Part shown: positions 25,301 to 34,443 of the stretch, piece after piece
Layout of the letters: the number at the start of each line of letters is the position of its first letter
Position numbering within the stretch: position 1 is the first letter of the stretch
Assembly (NCBI RefSeq): GCF_000002985.6
Contig: NC_003280.10
Location: 1,488,001-1,552,000 of the forward strand
Length of the DNA stretch: 64,000 nucleotides
Direction of reading: 5' to 3'
From: Caenorhabditis elegans
Lineage: Eukaryota > Nematoda > Chromadorea > Rhabditida > Rhabditidae
The notes under the pieces: model-generated
Databases searched by the model: none
Seen by the model: the letters and a program-made list of their open reading frames with translations, nothing else
What the model was told of the DNA's origin: nothing
Position numbers and translations under genes: made by a program

Positions 25301-28300
25301 GGCTTAAGCCTAAATAGCCACTTTTATCAAAATACATTTGAGCGAGGCGGTTGTAAACTATTCGTTCTTTAGCAAAAATTAAAAAAAAAACTTTATTTAA
25401 ATTTAAAAATAAATATCATATGTTATCACACCTTAGAATATCACTCCTTAATTTAGTAATCTTTTTCAGTTCATAAGTGTGAGAGAAAGAAAAATGGATT
25501 AGTCATCGGAATTAAATATCATCAGAGTGATTATATTCATCAAAGGTCTCACTTTATTGGAGGGTTAATTTGATCAATATAAAATGTTTATCTCATGTGA
25601 AGAAAGGTTCAAATTCTGTACCTATGAATGCTGCCGATATTTGAATTCCTGTCTCATGGGAAGAAGGCCTTTCTTGTGGGAAGAACGGAGTTATAAAAAA
25701 ATATACGCAGGTACAGAATTTGAACTTTTCTTCCCATGAGATAGGAATTTGAATATTGGTATTCTATAACTTTACTTTAAAAAAAAATCTCCAAAGGTTG
25801 ATCGCAAATATGTAGAGATTGCTCGCATCCCTTCAAATATTACGAAATTTCTAAGTTTCTTAATGATAATCTTTATTCAGATTACTGAGAAATAATTTTA
25901 TATTGATCAAATTAACCCTCCAATAAAGTGAGACATTTGATGAATATAATTACTCTGATGATATTTAATTCCGATTCCGATGATCTATTCTTCTTTCTCT
26001 CACATTTATGAACCAAAAATAAGTTCTAAATTAAGGCGTGATATTCTAAGGTGTATGATATTTTTTAAATATTTTTGTTAATAAACGATTAGTTTACAAC
26101 CGCCTCGCTCAAATGTATTTTCATAGATTACTGAAAAATATCCACAGATTACTTTTGAGTTGCCTGAGAAGTTATTGTAAAACGCAAAGCGAGCTCAAAT
26201 GTATTTTGATAAAAGTGGCTATTTAGGCTTAAGCCGCGCCATACCGCCGGTGTGTCATAAGGATTTCCAATATTTTATTCAAGTTGGGCATCCTAGTATG
26301 TTTTTCGGGCCCTTAGGCTGGTTGGATTGGGATTTCCAATGTTTTATTCCAGTTGGGCACCCTAAGTCTAAATAGCTCTTTTTCTTTTCTTTTGCGCTCC
26401 AAGCGCAAGGAAAAACCTTCTTGTAACTTTTTAAGAGGGTTAGGCTTATGCTTAGGCTTAAGCTTAGGCTTAAGCTCAGGTTTAAACTCAGGTTTAGGCA
26501 TAATCTTAGGATTAGGCTTAGGCTTACACTTAGGTCTAGGCTTAGGCTGAAACTTAGGCCGAAGAAAAAATATTGAAGAAACATTTTTTTTCGTCAAATT
26601 TCGTTTTTTTTTGGCACTAAAACTTACCATGGAATGTTGAAACGTTCTTCTGTTCTGCCAAACGGCTTGCTATTCAGAGTAGATATATTTTTAAAAGTGT
26701 GAGCTATGACAAATTGTTTCACAGGTGTCACCACTTCACAGGGAATATCTGAGAAAAAATATTGCTTTGGTTTTTTAGGGCTCCCATGCGGCGTCGCTCA
26801 AACTCCACGATTCAAATCTTTAAAGCGATGCGCCGAACCCGAAAAGTGTCGGGCGGGAGCCAAGTTTGCACCAAATAGTGACATACCCAGTCACACTATT
26901 TGGTGCAAACTTGGCTCCCGCCCGACACTTTTTGGGTTCCGCGCATCGCTTTAAAGATTTGAATCGCGGCGTGAGGGCGGCGTGGTGCGACGTTTGAGCG
27001 ACGCCGCATGGGAGCCTTAGTTTTTGTAAAACTCAACTTATTTGCGATTTTTTTTAGTAATTAAGAAAGGTCCAGAGGAAAAAACCCACCAGTATATTTG
27101 ACAATCCTGACATGAATTTCAACGCAAACACTATCATTAACTGCGTGGTTTTCTTTCAGCACTTCCCACTTAATATAGTCCTCAGGCCCACAACTGTCAG
27201 GCTTTTCAAACTTGTGCTTCACTTCTCGACTGAAGTTATTCCCTTTTCCAGACACCAACTTTGTCTCAAACACCGTATCAATTGACCATTCACTGGCGTT
27301 TGATACTTCTTTCAGACAGCTTAAGTATACTTTGAGATATCCTTTCTCTTTTTGGGAAGAAATCGCCCTGTAATACAGTGGTGGCCAAAAGTATATGCGT
27401 TTTTGTTTTTTTTTGCTAATTCTTCATGATTTTCAAATGAGTATAACTCACAAACTAAGCACTTTGGAGAGAAAAGTTTAACTGATAAACTGTTGCTTAG
27501 AATCTTGTCTTTTTGCTAACACATGATTCAACATTTCAAAAAATTCAGGTCAAGAGATACAGCGGGAGACACCTCGCGAGTCCATTTTTGGCTATTTCTC
27601 TTGAAACGCCTGTAGCTCGAGAATGAGAAATTTTCATGAGAAAAGTTGTATTAATAAAATAATCCGCAAATATTTTTCTACCACATGCATATAGTCGTTT
27701 ATTTATCAAACAACCTGTAGCATAGAACTGTAAGGTTAAACTCGCGGAGTACCAGCACCCGTCGGGAACAATTTTTAAAAATGGTGGTTAAATTTTTCTA
27801 ACACTTGCTTTTCAGTTAGAATGTAAATAAAATTCAACTATACAACTAGTTATTTAAAATATATGCACAAAAATATATTTTTGAAAAACATGACCTGGTT
27901 TTTAAACAGTTGGTCAAATCGGTGCTTTGAGAAGCGCGAGATTAAACTTACCGTTCTATTCTACAGGTTGTTTGATAAAAAAACGACTATATGCATGTGA
28001 TAGAAAAATATTTGCAGATTGTTTTATTACTAAAACATTTTTTTTCATGAAAACTTTTCATTCTCGAGCTACAGGCGTTTCAAGAGAAATAGCCAAAAAT
28101 GGACTCGCGAGGTGTCTCCTGCTGTATCTCTTGACCTGAATTTTTTGAAATGTTGGGTTATATGTTATCATGTAGACATGATTCTAAGCAACATTTGAAC
28201 AGATAAACTTTTCTCTCCAAAGTGCTTAGTTTGTGAGTTATACTCATTTAAAAATTATGAAGAATTAGCAAAAAACCAAAAACGCATATACTTTTGGCCA

Positions 28301-29379
28301 CCACTGTAATTCACACGTATCATTTTGCCATGAGGAATGCAGAAAAGGTAAGAAAAACTGTTACCATGGAATTTGGAATCGCTCTTCTGTCGATCCCTTG
28401 TATAGTTTTCCTTCCTCCATGCTGGAAACATTCCTGATAGTGTGAGTTAACACAAATTTCTTTTCAGGCAACAAAGGAGGGTTGGAAATCCCTGCAAGTT
28501 GCGTTTTTCAAAAAAAAAAACCAAATAATTAATAAATATCCGTTAAAATTCAAATGAAAATGAAGATTTTCACAATACGTATTGTTTCCCGACTAACCTT
28601 TTATTCTTAATATCTTCACACAAATTGACACAGAAATTTTATCGTCAGCGATGTAATTCTTCTCTAAACTTTTCCACTTCATCATGATACAGCCTTTGTT
28701 GTATGGTTTGTCGAAAATCCCTTTACAATTTCTGCTAACACCCATTCCTCCTGGTTTCATTATTTGGATTGTAGACTTGTACTCGATTGACCAATTACTG
28801 GGATATCCAAGCTCTTTTTCACAACACAAGTATACGTAGAAATTTCCATCCAATTTCTTGATGGATATTGCCCTGAAATTAATTTTCACTGTAAAAATTC
28901 CGGTGGAAAATTCAAACATTGTTTTATTATTTTGAAATTTTTAAATTGAACACGTGGTGTTAGTGTGCCTCATTTTGGCTTGATCTACGTAGATCTACCA
29001 AAAATGCGGGAGAAGAGACGCAGAGTTCTCAACTGATTTCGCATGGTTAAGAACGTGCTGACGTCATATTGTTTTAAGTGAAAAAAATTCCCGCATTTTT
29101 TGGAGATCAAACTGTAATGGGACAGCCTGGCACCCTGGCGACTGGCGACTTGACCATTGACCAATAATAAAAAGTTGTTCATGATTGAAGTACTTAGAAG
29201 TATGCCGGGAAACTTAAATTTTTTACAAAAAAATGTTCAATTATATATTTAAAAAAATAACACACTCACCACGGGATATCAAAGTGTTCTCTAGGCAAAC
29301 ATGTAATTAACTCGTCTTCCTTGATAGTAGAAAGTTTTTCAAAAGTTTCAGTCAACACAAATTTCTTTTTTTCCTGCAT
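22321..29379 (-). CDS. Protein with four tandem MATH domains
   Basis: Eight exons give 530 residues in consistent phase: 29270-29379, 28598-28872, 28365-28491, 27090-27367, 26628-26748, 22891-23171, 22716-22839, 22321-22597. MATH (meprin/TRAF homology) domains bind partners; in worms many MATH proteins are Cul3 ubiquitin-ligase substrate adaptors, but no BTB domain is encoded here. Domains lie at about residues 5-128, 136-263, 272-397 and 406-528. Each opens with a KFVLTETF/KFVLTHTI/QFVIAHTF/EFTFSYLV strand and has an IPW motif, then IKWEVL-like and VNDSV-like strands. Each domain is built from two exons split at the Trp codon of IPW. TTTTCAG ending 17 bases before the ATG is a likely trans-splice acceptor. 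A poly(A) signal is at 22304-22309. Specific gene name not recognised. Confidence 0.87.
23190..24880. other. Left part of the 3.5 kb MATH-gene intron
   Basis: No coding exon seen. Contains a short inverted repeat around 23216-23252 (GGCGTCAGTGGGGG... / ...GCCACTGACGC), then AT-rich sequence with open frames that are low-complexity Phe/Lys translations of T- and A-runs. Confidence 0.5.
25095..26441. repeat. 1.35 kb palindrome (foldback element)
   Basis: Outer ends AACCCTCTTAAAAAG at 25095 and CTTTTTAAGAGGGTT ending 26441 are reverse complements. The arms stay complementary through GCGCTTGGAGCGCAAAAG, GGGTGCCCAACTGGAAT, GGGCCCGAAAAACATACTAG and GCGGCTTAAGCCTAAATAG for several hundred bases on each side. 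The centre near 25700 carries TTCAAATTCTGTACCTATG against its inverse. The right arm has an insertion of about 85 bp near 26120-26200. No coding frame for a transposase was seen; a non-autonomous foldback element is likely. Confidence 0.9.
26438..26566 (+). repeat. Interstitial telomere-like TTAGGC tract
   Basis: About 20 hexamers, mostly TTAGGC with variants (TTATGC, TTAAGC, TCAGGT, TTAGGA, TTAGGT), starting exactly at the right tip of the 1.35 kb palindrome. TTAGGC is the C. elegans telomere unit. No matching tract occurs at the left tip. Confidence 0.85.
26779..27016. repeat. GC-rich 238 bp palindrome
   Basis: Arms GGCTCCCATGCGGCGTCGCT and its inverse, then TCTTTAAAGCGATGCGC, CGGGCGGGAGCCAAGTTTGC and ACCAAATAGTG meeting at 26885-26900. 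The two halves are nearly perfect complements. It lies in the MATH-gene intron between the exons at 26628-26748 and 27090-27367. The tip sequence is shared with the GC-rich block at 51990-52262. Confidence 0.9.
27376..28306. mobile_element. 931 bp TA-flanked foldback element (Tc/mariner-like)
   Basis: Begins CAGTGGTGGCCAAAAGTATA and ends with its exact inverse, flanked by TA on both sides (27374-27375 and 28307-28308). The inverted homology continues inward for over 400 bp (AAGCACTTTGGAGAGAAAAG; CTCGAGCTACAGGCGTTTCA). TA duplication plus CAGT-type tips are the signature of Tc1/mariner-related elements. There is no transposase frame, so it is non-autonomous. It sits in a MATH-gene intron, eight bases from the following exon. 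Confidence 0.88.
28953..29136. repeat. Palindromic ~175 bp repeat, copy 3
   Basis: Arms GTGGTGTTAGTGTGCCTCA...GATCTACCAAAAATGCGG and the inverse GATCAAACTGTAATGGGACA. The centre has GCATGGTTAAGAACGTGCTG. It lies in the first intron of the MATH gene. Confidence 0.75.
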
Positions 29380-31220
29380 TTTCAGCAGAATGATGACTGA
29401 AAATGTGTTATCGAAATTAACAATTTATTGATTTCGAACCCGAAAAGAGGTTATGAGAATTATATTTTATTGGTTCTTATCAAAGAGCAACGTGTTTGAC
29501 TAATTGAGATGTTTGGTAATTGAAGAGTGCTCATGATAAGGTATCAAATAGGCGGCCGGTAGGCACGTAGGCACGTGAATTATATTAAACTAAGCCAAAT
29601 TTCTTACATATATCTAGCATATCGAATAAAGTATGAAGCTTTGAAAAATAAAATACGGAGACCATTATTTTTATTCGGAAGATTCTAAAACAATTTGTTA
29701 AAAAAAAACATATCCCTACTTTTATTTAAAAATTTTTAGCCTTCTTTTTTCAAAACTGACAAAACTCCGTATCACAATGATCAACTGGGTCGCTACTCAG
29801 CCAATTTACCCAAAATTGAGCTAGGCGGCTGAAAATTGCGGTCAAGTGGTAGATTTTGGCGTAGATTTTTAAAATGCTACTAAAATGTAATACAAATTTT
29901 TTTTGCTTGAAAACCCACGAGTTTTCTGAAAAAAAAAATTCAAAAAAAATTACGCTTTTTTTTTCAAAGTTTTTTTTCTGAATAAAAAAAACTGTTTTTT
30001 AATAGTATAAATATATTATTTTTGAAGTCCTTATAAACTTTCCAGTCGTCAAACCAATTTTTAGCTCGGTACCTCTAAAACTGACAAAACTCCGTATCCC
30101 TGTGGTTAACTGGGCCGCTACTCAGCCAAATTACCCAAAATTGAGCTAGGCGGCTGAAAATTGCGGTCAAGGGGTAGATCGTGGTGTAGATTTTTAAAAT
30201 ATTACTGAAAAAATATGAACTCGGTTTTCCCTGAAAATCTATGAGGTTTCTGGAAAAAAATTCAAAAAAATTTCTATGAAAATTTTTCTCTCAATTTTTT
30301 TTCAAAAATTTATTTTAAAAAATTACTTTTTAAAGACTATATTTAGTGAACATTTTCAACATTTTTTACCCCCTCACCCCGTTTCCTTCCCCATTCAGCA
30401 GCACATTTCCGCCCCATATTTCATATTTCACGCTCCACTGAAACATTGACTAATCGGAAATGACTTTGTCTTTTCTCTACCCGCAGTTTTCTCATTTTTC
30501 GGGTATTTTCGAGCAGCTTATTGACTAGCTCGTGGTGTTTTCGGCTTAAGGAAGAGAAAAAATAACAATCACAGAAAATTTTTATTCAATTTTCTTTTTT
30601 TTTTCTTTGGGCTCTTTCGGCGGGTGAACGCCAGTTTTTGGGTCACTTTTTTCTATAGATTTGGATTATTATATAGTTAGTTTCCAAATTTAATTCTTAT
30701 TTTGATACTTGTGAAAGTCGTTGTCCTGAAAATATAAATTTACAAAAAAGTGGGTATTTTATAAATTTTTTTTCTGAAAAAATAATGATTTTTTCCAATT
30801 TTTTGAATTATTTTCAAATTTAAATTTCTTATAACTAATGTAAAATTTGATATTGCATATATTGCCAGTGAACAATTTTTCTCTAGCTCCGCACACGTTT
30901 TAGGTAATTGCCAAATTAAAGTGTACCTAAAATTTTGAGTTCCTTCTAAAACTCATGGGAAAATATAATTTATAATTTTTTTTTCTAATTATAATTTAAA
31001 TTTTCTAATATAAAATTTTATGCTGAACATTTTGTTAGCTGACAAATTTCCTCTATCTCCGCCCATGTTCGAGTTATAAGTGAAAATCTCAGAAATTAAA
31101 AAAACGTTTTTTTTTTCAAAATTTCAAATTTTTTTTTCCAATTTTTAAACACTGTTCCATGATTTTTTTTTCAACTATTATTTTTTAAATGCCCATTTTA
31201 TAACTAAATACCCGTTTCAG
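29380..31220. other. Intergenic between MATH gene and small membrane-protein gene
   Basis: Divergent promoter region. Two interspersed CTCCGTATCAC-type copies lie at 29757-29830 and 30085-30155, about 325 bp apart and sharing flanks (GAGCTAGGCGGCTGAAAATTG). The rest is AT-rich with no exon seen. Confidence 0.6.
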
Positions 31221-31237
31221 ATATTTCCAAATAAAAA

Positions 31238-32279
31238 ATGCACACAGCCCAAATCCGAAGTGTCTCCCGGCGGCTTCTGCGTATTTTGTGTGGGCGGCGG
31301 CTCCCGCAGACCTGGAATACTGTACTCGTGCTATTATCTATTCATATGTACTTGACAGTACCTGTTATATTGGCTGCTGGAATAAATAATGATAGAACAG
31401 GTTGGTTTTAGGGGGACAATTGGACAAAAGGCAAAAAAAAATATTTTTATAAATTTATTTCTAACTTTAAACTTGTATAACTTTCCTCTCATTCAAGTTA
31501 TTCAAAAATTTTGAACTGACAAAGTTATTAAATATTTTTTGATATAAAAAAATTTTCAAATGTAAAATAACAAGATTCATAGAAAAGTTATAAACGTTTA
31601 AACTAAAAATGCCAAAATAAATTTTTTTGAAAAATGTTTTAATTTTCAACTTGTATAACTTTTTTCCTGTGTAAGTTATTTTAAAGTTGTCAACTAACAA
31701 AAAAATTATGAAACAATGTTTTATAATTTGACAATTTAAACATTATTTTAGCTTATTACTGAAAAGTTATAAATGTTTGAACAAAACAATCAAATTTTTA
31801 AAATCAATAACCTTTAACTGGTGTAACTTTTTTCGGTGTAGTGTAATCAAAAAGTTATCAACTAACAATATATTTCAAAACATGTGTAGATCATTTTGTT
31901 AGTTGACAACTTTTTGATATCTTCAAAGATGACAGAGATATTCGCTTAGTAGTAGCAACATAGTGGGAAGCCTCCCCCACCCTCTGCGCCTGCCCCACTC
32001 TCCTCTACGCCCATGAAGCTGCTTCACAGCCCGTGCAGTCATGTCCGAGTGGTTAAGGAGATTGACTAGAAATCAATTGGGCTCTGCCCGCGTAGGTTCG
32101 AATCCTGCTGACTGCGTAAAAATTTTTCGAAAAAATAAAAAAAAATCGAATTTCCAGGTCTGCTCCGCCCGTTCCGAGAAATTCAGCAGAGAGGCATATT
32201 GCTTGGAGAAATCGATGATGATTTATTGGACTTATTTTATGAAAGATGTCATGCCGAGAGAATGACCTACAATCCATAA
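31238..32279 (+). CDS. Small predicted membrane protein, 94 aa
   Basis: Two exons, 31238-31400 and 32158-32279, join in phase to give 94 residues. GTTTCAG ends 17 bases before the ATG, a plausible SL trans-splice acceptor. The N terminus is basic (RSVSRRLLRILCGRR), then one hydrophobic helix (VLVLLSIHMYLTVPVILAA, about residues 30-48), then a charged C-terminal half with GEIDDDLLDLFYER. I do not recognise the family. The basic leader with one helix would suit a mitochondrial or ER single-pass protein, but that is a guess. The 757-base intron contains a tRNA-Ser gene on the same strand. Confidence 0.65.
31440..31930. repeat. ~170 bp degenerate tandem repeat in intron
   Basis: Three units of CTTGTATAACTTT(C/T)...AAGTTAT followed by AACT(G/A)ACAAA and a TTATAAA(C/T)GTTT segment, at about 31465, 31640 and 31810. 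The inner words match the TCAACTAACAAAATG family seen at 14720-15290. Confidence 0.6.
32035..32116 (+). tRNA. tRNA-Ser (AGA)
   Basis: 82 nt with a perfect 7 bp acceptor stem (GCAGTCA / TGACTGC) plus G73. It has an A box (TGTCCGAGTGGTTAAGGAG), anticodon stem-loop TTGACTAGAAATCAA with anticodon AGA, the long type-II variable arm typical of serine tRNA (GGGCTCTGCCC) and a T arm with GGTTCGAATCC. It is nested in the intron of the 31238-32279 gene on the same strand. Confidence 0.96.
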
Positions 32280-32383
32280 TTTGCTTCAAAAATTTTTTTA
32301 ATTGGGAAATAAAAATTCTGAAATTTTTTTTGATTAAAAAAATTTAAAAAAATTGAAAAAAAAATCTAAGAATTATTTTCAAT

Positions 32384-33935
32384 TCACTTTTTCGTAAAAA
32401 CCGGATGATTCCAATAAAAATAGCATTACACGATATTTACACGGCAATCGATAAAAAGTGGGCGGAGCAAAATGACGTATCCGGTTAAGCTCGACGGGTT
32501 TAAGCTGCAGGCCTGAAAAATTCATATTTTCAATTTCAAAATTTTTTACGAAAAAAATCATACCGCTAAAATTTGTGTCATTATTAATGGTACAATAATG
32601 ATAATAGTGGTTACTGTAAGAGTTCTTTCCGCAGATTTCCTTTGAGTTGTGTTGAGAGCCTGGCTTCTGGAAAAAGTGCTAATTTTTAATATTTAAAAAC
32701 CGAAAAACTTACAATTTTCGAAGACGATGCACCTTGAAAATTACTATTCCACACAGAAGGACAATTAAAATTATAATTAAAGTTGAGAAAATGAGCCCAC
32801 CAATTATTTGAGCTCCCTGGAAAATTTTTTTAAAATAAAAAAAAAGTTGCGTTGGGCTTTTTTTGAAATTAAAAAAAATCCAATTAAAAAATGATTTTTC
32901 ACTATTTTCTATATTGCCACTCGCTAAAAAACTTTTATCCACCACTGGGGGTCGAACCTGTGACTTTTTTACCCAAAACTATTCCTCTTACCAGTTCAGC
33001 CATCGCTACATTGTTTAAAAATTCAAATCTGTCGGAAACTGGTCAATATGGGGTCCAAATTGACGAGAATTTTATGAAAAATTCGAAAAATAATGTGAAA
33101 ACCCTTTGAGATTGCTGTAAAATTCGAAAATTTCTCTAAAAACCCACATTTCCAATGACAAACTCAGTTGTCAAAATAATCGCGCCATACTGAAAAGGAA
33201 CGTCCAATTGCATGGCGATTGCACCATGAGTGATATGTGGATAAGCTGCTCCCATACTAAAGATCACAACAAGTATAGTCCAACCAAAAAATACATTTCG
33301 ACATCTCTAAAAAAATTTCAAAATTTCAAAAAAAAATTTCGAAAAAAAAAATTTCAAAAAAAAAAAAAAAAATGTTTTTTCATAAAAAAAGAACCTACTT
33401 TCAAGTTAATTTTGCTATTAATTAAAATTACAACTCTTCCAAAACAAAACGCCACTGTAAATAACTGACAACAATAGTCCAAGCAGTAGTACAAAGCAAT
33501 ATAGTACCTAACAATACTGTCGCTTTTCATATTCAAAAAATAAATTGTAGCTATGGAAGTTGAGGGAATCCGAACCAGTGCAAAATCCAGTACAGTATAC
33601 GCCAAATTGCATGTCTGCATTAACAAAAACGACTTATAGACATACGGATGAATTCCCTTGCGAATTTTCAAAAATCCCGCGGAAAAATTGAAAATCCACA
33701 TTCTTACAGTACAATAAATTGATGGAATGGTACATAAAAATGTGAAAAAGTAGAGAAACGTCACATAATCTCGATGATATTTAAAATTTGCGTATTCCGG
33801 CTGAAAATTCACATATTCATAGGGTACAGGAGTCGGAGCCATTTCTGAGCAACTTGGCTCTGAATATTCCCATGATATATAGTAGGAGTTGTGATGGGAA
33901 AATCTTGTCGAACTTGGTGGTTTTTGAGTTTTGTT
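32384..33935 (-). pseudogene. SRU-family chemoreceptor, C terminus cut by nonsense codon
   Basis: Exons 33399-33842 (ATG at 33842), 33148-33306, 32713-32816, 32564-32666 and 32426-32512 join in phase to 298 codons. Seven hydrophobic segments and SRU-like signatures are present: IHPYVYKSF, LVRIPSTSI near TM3, FQYGAI, IVIFKVHRLRKL and SAERTLTVTT. In the last exon LTGYVILLRPLFIDCRVNIV is followed by TAA (32426-32428), then by 13 more in-frame codons reading CYFYWNHPVFTKK and TGA at 32384. That tail resembles the expected SRU C-terminal WxFYLTHPVFxK block, so the TAA looks like a recent nonsense mutation. An AG acceptor at 33936 may mark a 5' UTR or an upstream exon. The product could still be made, lacking 13 residues. 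Confidence 0.75.
32943..33013 (-). repeat. tRNA-like (SINE-type) relic in SRU intron
   Basis: Minus strand reads GATGGCTGAACTGGTAAGAG (good A box and D arm) and GTCACAGGTTCGACCCCCAG (good B box and T arm), but the ends do not pair as an acceptor stem and no anticodon stem forms. A sister copy lies at 34085-34162. Confidence 0.6.
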
Positions 33936-34084
33936 CTGGAAAAAATTAGGGAAATTTTTTGGCTTGAAAATTTGATATTTGAGAAAAAAAATTTTGAAAC
34001 AAATTTTTTCAAATTTCTTTTGGGAAAATAATATTCTTATTAACAAACTAATTGACAAAACACAATAACAAAAAGATAAAAAAA

Positions 34085-34162
34085 AATTGTAACCGCTCTG
34101 GGGTTCGAACCCGAGACCTTTTCCCAAAGCCATCCCTCTTACCAGTTGAGCCATCGGCACCA
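34085..34162 (-). repeat. tRNA-like (SINE-type) relic, second copy
   Basis: Minus strand reads GATGGCTCAACTGGTAAGAG and GTCTCGGGTTCGAACCCCAG. It shares TTTGGG and AAAGTC-like spacer words with the copy at 32943. Both Pol III box sequences are intact; the acceptor and anticodon stems are not. Confidence 0.6.
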
Positions 34163-34443
34163 ATAAAAAATTAAAAAAATTTTCGGAATTTTTTAGAAAA
34201 TTTTCTCTTGAAAATACTGACAAACTTCATATTTTCGACATTTTATTATCATAATAACAAGTAAAATTCAACTGAAAACAAAAAAAAAACATTTTCAAAC
34301 ATTTTTAAAAAAGTTAAAAAAAAAAGAAAGAAAATACACATAATGTTCAAAAAATACATCACTAATACGTTATTGTCATGGTAGAAATTACAGTTTTTGC
34401 CAACTAACACATTTTAACTCAAAATCTTTAATTTGATAATTTT

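Noticed and set aside
26279-26630. Open frames with Lys/Pro or Leu/Ser repeats on the minus strand, and their plus-strand mirror
   Set aside because: They are translations of the TTAGGC-type tract and palindrome arm, not genes.
33354-34223. Long 289-residue open frame taken as a single exon
   Set aside because: It runs through A/T-rich intron and the tRNA-like relic; only the part between the splice sites at 33399 and 33935 has SRU character.
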